14,449 nucleotides of DNA from positions 1 to 14,449 of the forward strand of contig JBBQYA010000073.1 of NCBI GenBank assembly GCA_038209155.1, read 5' to 3'. A program made the position numbers and the translations under genes. Under the pieces are notes generated by a model. The model was not told where the DNA came from. It saw only the letters and a program-made list of their open reading frames with translations, and made no database searches. This DNA comes from JBBQYA01 sp038209155. Its GTDB lineage: Bacteria > Bacteroidota > Bacteroidia > Sphingobacteriales > Sphingobacteriaceae. Shown one piece after another: positions 1 through 6,216 of the stretch; position 1 is the stretch's first letter, and each line of letters begins with the position of its first letter.

Positions 1-136
1 CAGCGACGAAGATATTAGACTCACTTCCAGATTGGTGAAAGCAGGCAAAATTATGGAAATTCCAATTTTAGATCATATTATCATTGCAGGTAAAAGCTTT
101 TATAGTTTAGCAGATAATGGAATGATGAATGAATAA
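1..136 (+). CDS. radC: RadC family protein, C-terminal end (partial)
   Basis: Only the last 44 residues are present, read from position 2 to the TAA at 134-136. They contain the pattern DIRLTSRLVKAGKIMEIPILDHIIIAG followed by FYSLADNG. This matches the end of the RadC/JAB (MPN) domain, where a helix (TxRL..A) is followed by I.LLDHiIig and a YSfad-type strand. The metal-binding HxH...D core that defines the family would lie upstream of the window and cannot be checked. RadC proteins carry a JAMM-type metalloprotease-like fold; their old assignment to DNA repair is disputed, so no role is claimed. The gene ends just before a repeat-filled spacer and is unlikely to be cotranscribed with pheT, which has its own promoter-like sequence. 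Confidence 0.85.
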   Translation, partial: SDEDIRLTSRLVKAGKIMEIPILDHIIIAGKSFYSLADNGMMNE

Positions 137-187
137 AAAAACTTTAACACAAAAAAAATTTAAGAATTAAACGAAGGTCACAAAAAA

Positions 188-650
188 AACTTTGCGAACC
201 TTGCGCAACTATCGTGTCCTCGCCTTTCAAAAACTACCTCCATGTAAACCTTACACAATTTTTGCGTTCTCACGTTTCAAAAAACACCTTCATGCAAACC
301 TTGCACAACCATCGTGTCCTTGCTTTAAATAAAAACTCCTCGCATTTCAAAAAAAACCTTGCGAACCTTCCGCAACCATAGCGTCTTTGCGTTTAAAAAC
401 TCCTCGCATTTCAAAAAAACCTTGCAAACCCATAACATCCTTTCCTAAAAAAAACTTTGCATAAAAAATCCTTGTGAACCTTTCGCAACCATAGCGTCCT
501 CGCTTAAAAAAAAGTCCTTGCGAACCTTGCGCAACCATAGCTTCCTTGCGTTAAAAAAACGTCCTTGCGAACCTTCCGCAACCTAAGTGTACTTGCGTTA
601 AAAAAAACTCTTTACGTTTAAAAAAATCTTGCACCTCCTCGCGTTTAAAA
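188..650. repeat. Array of about eight degenerate ~45-50 bp repeats
   Basis: The 540 bp gene-free stretch between the radC-like gene and pheT is dominated by imperfect copies of one unit, approximately CCTTGCGAACCTTGCGCAAC, then CATAGCGTCCTTGCGTTT, then a run of A. Copies begin near 188, 238, 288, 358, 420, 470, 515 and 563, followed by a decayed tail to about 650. The best-preserved copies are at 515-556 and 563-600; those at 238-287 and 420-470 are most eroded. On the minus strand the unit reads as GCAAGGACGC- and TTGCGCAAGGTTCGCAAGG-like blocks separated by TTTAA runs. Similar GCAAGG-rich spacer repeats occur in other Bacteroidota genomes as far as I recall, but I know of no assigned function. 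Spacers are not unique, so this is not a CRISPR array, and short minus-strand reading frames here are translations of the repeat. Confidence 0.8.
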
Positions 651-676
651 AGTTTATCTCCTTTCAGAATTATCAA

Positions 677-684
677 TACATTTG
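677..684 (+). promoter_or_regulatory. Bacteroidota -7 promoter element for pheT
   Basis: TACATTTG is an exact match to the Bacteroidota sigma-ABfr -7 consensus TAnnTTTG. It ends 18 nt before the pheT ATG at 703. The expected -33 position holds only a T-rich stretch (agTTTA at 651-656, 20 bp spacer) and no clean TTTG. The implied 5' leader is only about 10-15 nt. The element also overlaps the TTG at 682, arguing against that codon as the translation start. Confidence 0.6.
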
Positions 685-702
685 TCACAATCGTCCTTTT
701 GC

Positions 703-3108
703 ATGAAAATTTTATTAAGCTGGTTGAAAAATTATATTCCTTTAGAAGTAAGTGTTGAAGAAATTTCGCAAACACTTACCAATATCGGTCTCGAAGTAGA
801 AGAAGTAAAACAAATAAATACTATAAAAGGTGGTTTAGAAGGATTGCTCGTTGGTCATGTTTTGTCGGCAATCCAACATCCCAATGCAGACCGATTAAGA
901 ATAACCCAAGTTGATATTGGTGCAGAAAAAACTTTACAAATTGTTTGCGGTGCGCCCAATGTAGCTGCTGGCCAGAAAGTTATTATTGCTCCAGTTGGAA
1001 CCTTTGTTCATCCAATAGTAGGAGAAGCTTTCCAAATTAAAAGTTCAAAAATTCGTGGTGAAGTTTCTGAAGGGATGATTTGCGCTCAAGATGAAATAGG
1101 TTTAGGCTCAGACCACGATGGAATTATGATTTTAGATGCTGATGCAAAAATTGGTTCGCTAATTTCCAAACATCTTAATTTGGAAAATGATTTTGTAGTT
1201 GAAATCGGTTTAACTCCCAATAGAATTGACGCTGCTTCACATATCGGTGTTGCCAAAGATTTAGCCGCATTTTACCGTTCCGAAATTTCATTACCAAGTA
1301 TCAAAGTTCAATTTCCATCAGAAAATGAACTAAAGCCATTTGATGTAGAAGTTTTGGATGCTGATGCTGCTCCAAGATATTGTACTTTATTAATTGAAAA
1401 TGTAAAAGTTGCACCATCGCCAGATTGGTTACAAAAAAGCTTGATTGGTATTGGTTTACAGCCTATTAATAACATTGTCGATATCACCAATTTTGTTTTG
1501 CACGAAACTGGACAACCTCTGCATGCTTTTGATCAATCAAAAATTAAAGGCAATAAAATAATCGTTCGTAAAGCAGTTCAAAATTCAGAATTTCAAACCT
1601 TGGATGGTATTACAAGAAAAATGTCTTCTGATGATTTGATGATTTGCGATCAAGAAAATATGATGTGCATAGCTGGTGTTTATGGTGGAAAAAATTCGGG
1701 GGTTTCTAATCAAACTAATGCCATTGTATTAGAAAGTGCATTTTTTAATCCAATTTCTGTGCGCAAAACTTCTCGGTTTCATCAGTTAAAAACAGATTCT
1801 TCTTTCCGTTTCGAACGTAAAACCGATATTGATAATACCATTTATGCAATAAAAAGAGCAGCAGATCTTATTTGTGAAATTGCTTCTGGAAAAATTGCTT
1901 CCTCTATTTCAGATTTTTATCCAGTTGTTCAAAATGCTGCAGAAGTTACGCTATCCAGAAAATATTTAGATACATTAATCGGACAGCATATTTCCCAAAA
2001 AGAAGTAAATGAAATTTTAATAGGATTAGGTTTCACGATTCTTTCTGAATCTGAACAAGAATGGAAATTAAAAATCCCTACTGCTAAAACGGATGTTTTG
2101 AGAGAAGCAGATGTGGTGGAAGAAATTTTAAGAATATACGGATATGATAACATTAAAATTTCTGGTAAGTTAAGCGCTTCATTATCAGCAAATCCAAAAC
2201 CGAACCGAGAGAAATTTGTACAACGGATTGCAGATCAATTAAGTGACTTAGGGTTTTTAGAAATCATGAATTTGTCTTTTTCTCCAACAAATTTAAATGA
2301 AAAAAGTATTCCATTATTAAACCCATTGAGTGCAGATTTAGCAATTATGCGCACTGAATTATTAAACGGAGCATTAAATACCATTCTTTATAATCAAAAT
2401 AGAAGACAAGCAATTCCATCTTTATTCGAAATTGGCAAAGTGTATGAAAAAGGATTCAAAACCTATTTGGAAAAAAATCAGTTTTTAATTTTGATTCCAG
2501 AAAATACTTCTACTCATTGGCAAGGAAACAAAAAGAATGACTTTTTCACCGTGAAAGGTTTAATTGAAAACCTATTACAAAAAGCTGGAATAAGACATTG
2601 GGAATCAAAAGAATCAGAATTTGATGGGCTTAATTCAAGTTTAAGTTTTAAAATCGGAAAATCTGAGTTAGCCATTTTTGGAGAAGTTAAGAACACGGTT
2701 TTAAAGGAAAAAGGAATAGACCAAAAAATATTTGCTGCAATACTTCATTCAGACGAATTATTAAAAGCCTTGCAAGGAAATCTTAAATTCAAAGAAATTG
2801 CCAAATTCCCATCTGTGAAAAGAGATTTATCTATATTGGTAAAAGAAGAAGTAAGCTTCGATCAATTAAAAACTATTGCTTTGCAAACTGGAAAAAAGCT
2901 ATTGAAAGAAGTTCAAATCTTTGATGTGTATAAAAATGATCCAAAAGCAACTATAAAAAAATTGCCAGAAGGAACAAAATCATATGCTTTGAGTTTTGTG
3001 TTAGAAGATGTTGAAAAAACATTAACTGAATCAGAAATAGATGGATTGATGAATAAATTAATTACCAATTTGGAAAAGCAATTAGGTGCAGAAATAAGAA
3101 GATCTTAA
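703..3108 (+). CDS. pheT: Phenylalanyl-tRNA synthetase beta subunit
   Basis: This 801-residue cytoplasmic protein is the beta chain of the alpha2-beta2 enzyme that charges tRNA-Phe with phenylalanine using ATP. It begins MKILLSWLKNYIP, the usual PheT N-terminus. A tRNA-binding OB-fold domain lies near residues 44-155 (HPNADRLRITQVDIG, VCGAPNV, SKIRGEVSEGMICA). LTPNRIDAASHIGVAKDLAA (170-189) leads into the B3/B4 editing domain. SSFRFERKTD and a B5 domain follow, then the catalytic-like core (NPLSADLAIMRTELL). A C-terminal FDX-ACB anticodon-binding domain starts at about KFPSVKRDLSILVKE. The length is normal for the bacterial family and no domain is missing. ATG 703 is preferred over an in-frame TTG at 682, because the extra seven residues match nothing in the family and the TTG lies inside the -7 element. 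pheS is not in the window. The coiled-coil gene follows 24 bp downstream, suggesting an operon with zapA. Confidence 0.97.
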   Translation: MKILLSWLKNYIPLEVSVEEISQTLTNIGLEVEEVKQINTIKGGLEGLLVGHVLSAIQHPNADRLRITQVDIGAEKTLQIVCGAPNVAAGQKVIIAPVGTFVHPIVGEAFQIKSSKIRGEVSEGMICAQDEIGLGSDHDGIMILDADAKIGSLISKHLNLENDFVVEIGLTPNRIDAASHIGVAKDLAAFYRSEISLPSIKVQFPSENELKPFDVEVLDADAAPRYCTLLIENVKVAPSPDWLQKSLIGIGLQPINNIVDITNFVLHETGQPLHAFDQSKIKGNKIIVRKAVQNSEFQTLDGITRKMSSDDLMICDQENMMCIAGVYGGKNSGVSNQTNAIVLESAFFNPISVRKTSRFHQLKTDSSFRFERKTDIDNTIYAIKRAADLICEIASGKIASSISDFYPVVQNAAEVTLSRKYLDTLIGQHISQKEVNEILIGLGFTILSESEQEWKLKIPTAKTDVLREADVVEEILRIYGYDNIKISGKLSASLSANPKPNREKFVQRIADQLSDLGFLEIMNLSFSPTNLNEKSIPLLNPLSADLAIMRTELLNGALNTILYNQNRRQAIPSLFEIGKVYEKGFKTYLEKNQFLILIPENTSTHWQGNKKNDFFTVKGLIENLLQKAGIRHWESKESEFDGLNSSLSFKIGKSELAIFGEVKNTVLKEKGIDQKIFAAILHSDELLKALQGNLKFKEIAKFPSVKRDLSILVKEEVSFDQLKTIALQTGKKLLKEVQIFDVYKNDPKATIKKLPEGTKSYALSFVLEDVEKTLTESEIDGLMNKLITNLEKQLGAEIRRS

Positions 3109-3132
3109 CTGGAATGATAGATAGAAAAAATA

Positions 3133-3426
3133 ATGGAAATAGGCACTACACTTAATACCTTGCGCATAAAAGCGGAAAAGATACTGGCTATGTGCGATGA
3201 TTTGAAAGAAAATAATGAACGTTTATTACAGGAGAATCGTTCGTTCATTTCTACTATCAATGAACAGAAGAATGAGCTAAAAAGAATGGAAGAAAAGCTG
3301 AAAGTTACTGCTATGGCGAGGCAAATAACAGACGGTTCAGAAAAAAATATTGATTTGAAACAAAAAATTAACGAATTTGTGCGAGAAATTGATAAGTGCA
3401 TTACGATACTGAATACAAAAGAATAG
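3133..3426 (+). CDS. Small coiled-coil protein between pheT and zapA
   Basis: This 97-residue soluble protein has no signal peptide or membrane segment. Residues about 8-58 form a continuous charged helix with heptad-like hydrophobic spacing (LRIKAEKILAMCDDLKENNERL, then LLQENRSFISTINEQKNELKRMEEKL). A short linker with ITDGSEKN follows, then a second helix, LKQKINEFVREIDKCITIL. It begins 24 bp after pheT and ends 7 bp before zapA, so the three genes are almost certainly cotranscribed. A similar small coiled-coil gene just upstream of zapA recurs in Bacteroidota as far as I recall. Size, helical character and position suggest a division-ring partner of ZapA, analogous to proteobacterial ZapB. 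This is inference from context; coiled coils of this length look alike whatever their function. The ORF is not repeated or frameshifted, and its coding quality resembles that of its neighbours. Confidence 0.85.
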   Translation: MEIGTTLNTLRIKAEKILAMCDDLKENNERLLQENRSFISTINEQKNELKRMEEKLKVTAMARQITDGSEKNIDLKQKINEFVREIDKCITILNTKE

Positions 3427-3433
3427 ATAGAAA

Positions 3434-3727
3434 ATGGGAGAAATCTCAATAAAAATAACCATTGCAGAGCGTATATATCCATTAAAAGTAGAAATGGAAG
3501 AGGAGGAGAATGTGCGCAAAGCAGCCAAAATCATCAATGATAGAATAAGAGAATTTCAAGAAAAATATGCAGTTAAGGATAAGCAAGATTTGCTTGCCAT
3601 GTGTGTTTTGCAATTCGCTACCGACTCGTTGAAAAATGATCCTAAAAAGATGATTGCCGATAATGGTATTTCAGATCGGATTATGGATTTGGATAAGTTA
3701 TTTACCAAATATCTTTTGAATCAGTAA
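3434..3727 (+). CDS. zapA: Cell division protein ZapA
   Basis: This 97-residue cytoplasmic protein matches the ZapA family, whose members bind FtsZ and cross-link protofilaments in the division ring. The N-terminal globular part shows the family pattern ISIKITIAERIYPLKVEMEEEENVRKAA, followed by KIINDRIREFQEKY. It continues with KDKQDLLAMCVLQFATDSL, the dimer/tetramer helix, where ZapA proteins usually have DLLaMaALnla. The C-terminal half is shorter in heptads than in the E. coli protein, as is common outside Proteobacteria. The ATG at 3434 lies 7 bp after the stop of the coiled-coil gene; no strong Shine-Dalgarno sequence is visible, which is normal for this phylum. A 102 bp spacer with a perfect palindrome separates it from rny. 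That spacer is too short to hold a 6S RNA, which lies next to zapA in many Proteobacteria. Confidence 0.92.
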   Translation: MGEISIKITIAERIYPLKVEMEEEENVRKAAKIINDRIREFQEKYAVKDKQDLLAMCVLQFATDSLKNDPKKMIADNGISDRIMDLDKLFTKYLLNQ

Positions 3728-3791
3728 AATTTCGCATTCAAAGATTTGCTATTTCAGCATTCATTAATTTCCTAAAAAAGCATTTTAAACA

Positions 3792-3803
3792 GGCTATATA
3801 GCC
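3792..3803. other. 12 bp perfect palindrome upstream of rny
   Basis: GGCTATATAGCC is self-complementary and lies in the 102 bp zapA-rny spacer, 26 bp before the rny start codon. It is followed by an A/T-only stretch, so it could be a small operator or part of the rny leader. It has no loop and no following T-run, so it does not look like a terminator. No clear TAnnTTTG element is visible in this spacer. Confidence 0.35.
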
Positions 3804-3829
3804 AAAATATATAATTATAAATAAGATCC

Positions 3830-5383
3830 ATGGAATTAACATTATACATATTTGCAGCATTTTTTGTAGGAGGAGGCCTGGCTTGGTTTGTTCTTCAAAA
3901 AGTAATCAAAGGGCAAGAAAATACAGCAAAAGAAAGAGCCGTAATGATTGTAACTGAAGCCGAAAAGGAAGCAGAAATTTTAAAAAAAGATCGTCTTTTA
4001 GAAGCTAAAGAAAAGTTTTTAGGAATGAAATCTGAACATGAAAAAGAGATTAATGCCAAAAATATTTTGATTTCTCAAAAAGAAAACACAATTAAACAAA
4101 AAGAGCAATCCTTAAATCAGAAAATAGAAAATAATCAACGCAGAGATCAAGAATTTGATTCTCTTAAACAAAATCTAACAAAGCAAACAGAAATTTTAGA
4201 AAAGAAAAAAGAAGAAATAGATAAGCAACATGATCAACAAGTAAAACTCTTGGAAAAAATTTCTGGATTATCTCAAGAAGAAGCAAAAAATCAATTAGTG
4301 GCGGCACTTACTGATGAAGCTAGAACAAGAGCTATGTCTGATATTAAAGACATTATCGAAGATGCAAAAATGACTGCTGCTAAAGAGGCAAAGAAAATAG
4401 TAATTAGCACCATTCAAAGAACAGCTACAGAAAGTGCTATAGAAAATACAGTTTCGGTTTTCAATATTGAAAGTGATGAAGTAAAAGGTAGAATTATTGG
4501 TAGAGAAGGTAGAAACATTCGAGCTTTAGAAGCAGCCACAGGAATAGAAATCATCGTTGATGATACTCCAGAAGCAATTATTCTTTCCGGCTTTGACCCT
4601 ATTCGTAGAGAAATAGCCAGACTTGCATTGCACAAATTAGTAACAGATGGCAGAATTCATCCAGCCAGAATAGAGGAAGTTGTGAACAAAACCAGAAAAC
4701 AATTAGAAGAAGAAATAATAGAAACTGGAGAAAAAACAGTCATAGATTTAGGAATACATGGCCTTCATCCAGAACTTATTCGAATGGTAGGAAGGATGAA
4801 ATACAGATCTTCTTATGGTCAAAATCTTTTGCAACATTCAAGAGAAGTAGCCAATTTTTGTGCTACAATGGCTGCCGAACTAGGTTTGAATGTGAAAATG
4901 GCTCGTCGTGCAGGACTTTTACATGACATTGGTAAAGTGCCTGACGAAAATCCAGAAACTCCACATGCTTTGCTGGGAATGCAATTAGCAGAAAAATATA
5001 AAGAACATCCAGAAGTTTGCAATGCGATTGGAGCCCATCACGATGAAATAGAAATGACTAGTATCATTTCACCAATTATACAGGCTTGTGATGCTATTTC
5101 TGGAGCTCGACCAGGAGCAAGAAGAGAAGTCGTAGAAAGCTATATAAAAAGGCTGAAAGATCTTGAAGCATTGGCTTTATCCTACCCTGGTGTAGAAAAA
5201 ACCTTTGCAATACAAGCAGGTAGAGAGTTAAGAGTGGTAGTAGAAAGCGAAAAAATTAGCGATCAGCAATCCGAAGTTTTAGCTTTCGATATCTCGCAAC
5301 GCATCCAAAACGAAATGACCTATCCTGGCCAAGTAAAAGTGACCGTGATAAGAGAAACTCGTTCCGTTTCCTTTGCAAAATAA
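3830..5383 (+). CDS. rny: Ribonuclease Y
   Basis: This is a 517-residue membrane-anchored endoribonuclease that starts bulk mRNA decay in many bacteria. A single N-terminal transmembrane helix (residues about 3-23, LTLYIFAAFFVGGGLAWFVL) is followed by a long charged coiled coil (about 30-205). A KH RNA-binding domain then carries the GxxG loop in VKGRIIGREGRNIRALE (GREG at 224-227) and GFDPIRREIARLAL. The HD hydrolase domain shows H336 in LLQHSREV, the metal-binding H365-D366 pair in GLLHDIGKVPDE, H403-H404 in GAHHDE and D421 in ACDAISGARPGARRE. The protein ends with the expected YPGQVKVTVIRETRSVSFAK. Length and domain order are those of the complete family, and all HD residues are present. 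It follows zapA on the same strand after 102 bp, an arrangement that I recall as common in Bacteroidota. Nothing suggests a break or transfer. Confidence 0.97.
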   Translation: MELTLYIFAAFFVGGGLAWFVLQKVIKGQENTAKERAVMIVTEAEKEAEILKKDRLLEAKEKFLGMKSEHEKEINAKNILISQKENTIKQKEQSLNQKIENNQRRDQEFDSLKQNLTKQTEILEKKKEEIDKQHDQQVKLLEKISGLSQEEAKNQLVAALTDEARTRAMSDIKDIIEDAKMTAAKEAKKIVISTIQRTATESAIENTVSVFNIESDEVKGRIIGREGRNIRALEAATGIEIIVDDTPEAIILSGFDPIRREIARLALHKLVTDGRIHPARIEEVVNKTRKQLEEEIIETGEKTVIDLGIHGLHPELIRMVGRMKYRSSYGQNLLQHSREVANFCATMAAELGLNVKMARRAGLLHDIGKVPDENPETPHALLGMQLAEKYKEHPEVCNAIGAHHDEIEMTSIISPIIQACDAISGARPGARREVVESYIKRLKDLEALALSYPGVEKTFAIQAGRELRVVVESEKISDQQSEVLAFDISQRIQNEMTYPGQVKVTVIRETRSVSFAK

Positions 5384-5432
5384 ATTTTAAATTTTTTTTG
5401 GCAAGCATCCTATTTGCAATTTGCAAAATGGA

Positions 5433-5533
5433 TTGCGGGCTATCCACTTTATCTTTTGTTGCATGCTCTAGTTTTATTTCAAAGAAAATGTAGCTCGTGC
5501 AACAAAAGGATATCGTTTCTATCCCTACTGCAA
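5433..5533. repeat. Long imperfect hairpin, dispersed Bacteroidota-type repeat
   Basis: Three nested helices can be drawn. TTGC-GGG (5433-5439) pairs with CCC...GCAA (5523-5525 and 5530-5533). TATC (5441-5444) pairs with GATA (5509-5512). An 11 bp perfect stem, CTTTTGTTGCA (5453-5463), pairs with TGCAACAAAAG (5498-5508) around a 34 nt loop. The flanking words GCGGGCTATCC, ATCTTTT, AAAAGGAT and ATCCCT match a short hairpin repeat that I recall scattered between genes in Flavobacterium-like genomes, with a conserved base and a variable stem and loop. It lacks a U-tract on the plus strand, so it is not a standard terminator for rny. No protein is encoded here. Its family assignment rests on memory of the motif words, not on a search. 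Confidence 0.6.
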
Positions 5534-5595
5534 GGTCAAGTTGCGTGATTTATTTAGAGAAATAACAAAAAAGAAATTCGATCGAAATTTATTTT

Positions 5596-5619
5596 AATTT
5601 CCTACATTCATTGGAAATT
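5596..5619. other. 7 bp inverted repeat before the DUF962 gene
   Basis: AATTTCC (5596-5602) and GGAAATT (5613-5619) are perfect inverted arms around TACATTCATT, whose first bases (TACATTCA, 5603-5610) weakly resemble the -7 consensus. If that is the promoter of the following gene, the arms would form an operator straddling it. A separate palindrome, TTCGATCGAA, lies at 5577-5586. Both could be chance in A/T-rich DNA. Confidence 0.3.
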
Positions 5620-5641
5620 CTATTCAAAAAAAAATATATCC

Positions 5642-6106
5642 ATGAAAAAAATTGATGAATATTTTGAAATATATGGACAAAGTCATCAAAACGCTACTAA
5701 TAAATTAATTCATTGGATTGCAGTTCCAGCTATAGTTTTTAGCCTTTTGGGTCTTATTTGGAGTATTCCAGTTCCTGAATTTATGCAATTCACACCTTTT
5801 TTTAATTGGGCTTCTTTACTCTTGGCAATAGTACTTTACTATTACTATACTTTATCACCCATTTTGGCTTTTACTATGGTTTTTGTGGTTGGTTTATTTT
5901 CCTTTTTTTATGTTTTGATAGAAAAAAGTACTTATCCACTTTGGCAAATCAGTTTAGTGATTTTCGTTGTTGCGTGGATTTTTCAATTCATAGGTCATAA
6001 AATAGAAGGAAAAAAGCCTTCTTTTTTAGATGATATTAAATTTTTACTCATCGGTCCGCTTTGGTTATTGCATTTTTTATTCAAAAAAATAGGTTTGGCG
6101 TATTAA
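5642..6106 (+). CDS. DUF962/Mpo1-like integral membrane protein
   Basis: This 154-residue protein has three or four hydrophobic segments: about 25-41, 54-69, 72-92 and 101-119. It has the conserved ends of the DUF962 (Mpo1/YGL010w-like) family. The N-terminal motif YGQSHQNATNKLIHWIAVP carries H15, N20 and H24. The C-terminal motif FQFIGHKIEGKKP carries H119 and E122, followed by FLLIGPLWLLHFL. In yeast, Mpo1 is an Fe(II)-dependent dioxygenase that shortens 2-hydroxy fatty acids by one carbon, and its conserved histidines are needed. The same histidines are present here, so a related lipid-oxidising activity is possible, but bacterial members are largely untested. The start is well defined by family alignment. 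The gene stands alone between the hairpin spacer and the receptor promoter. A lipid role would fit the acyltransferase and phosphodiesterase genes downstream, but they are on the other strand and several kilobases away. Confidence 0.88.
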   Translation: MKKIDEYFEIYGQSHQNATNKLIHWIAVPAIVFSLLGLIWSIPVPEFMQFTPFFNWASLLLAIVLYYYYTLSPILAFTMVFVVGLFSFFYVLIEKSTYPLWQISLVIFVVAWIFQFIGHKIEGKKPSFLDDIKFLLIGPLWLLHFLFKKIGLAY

Positions 6107-6153
6107 TTTAATGTTAATTTAATATCTAAAGTTTAAAAAAATCCAACTGACAT

Positions 6154-6198
6154 TTAATAATAGCTTAACATCATTTTAACATTAGCTTTCTACTTTTG
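6154..6198 (+). promoter_or_regulatory. Pho-box-like direct repeats plus -7 element before the receptor gene
   Basis: TTAACA occurs at 6165-6170 and 6176-6181, exactly 11 bp apart, and a degenerate half-site TTAATA lies a further 11 bp upstream at 6154-6159. The last half-site ends 9 bp before an exact -7 element, TACTTTTG (6191-6198), with no TTTG at the -33 position. One-turn direct repeats occupying the -33 region at this distance are how PhoB/PhoP-type (OmpR family) activators bind. TTAACA-like half-sites with this period are known for Bacillus PhoP. The regulator here is inferred, and it is not encoded in the window. Confidence 0.6.
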
Positions 6199-6216
6199 CC
6201 ACTTAATCAAATGATT

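Noticed and set aside
188..650. CRISPR array
   Set aside because: Repeats are imperfect and lie back to back with only A-runs between; there are no unique spacers of constant length and no cas genes in the window.
347..775. Two minus-strand frames (347-538 and 551-775) in the repeat spacer
   Set aside because: They are translations of the repeat unit (recurring AEGSQGFF/FKRK-like words) and the second overlaps the certain pheT start.
3105..3537. Minus-strand frames 3105-3482 and 3337-3537
   Set aside because: They lie opposite the coiled-coil gene and zapA; the plus-strand proteins have clear family or helical character and tight operon spacing.
3728..3829. 6S RNA next to zapA, as in Proteobacteria
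   Set aside because: The spacer is only 102 bp, and no long bulged stem can be drawn in it.
5806..6000. Frame 5806-6000 inside the DUF962 gene
   Set aside because: It is an out-of-frame shadow of a gene whose conserved motifs lie on both sides.
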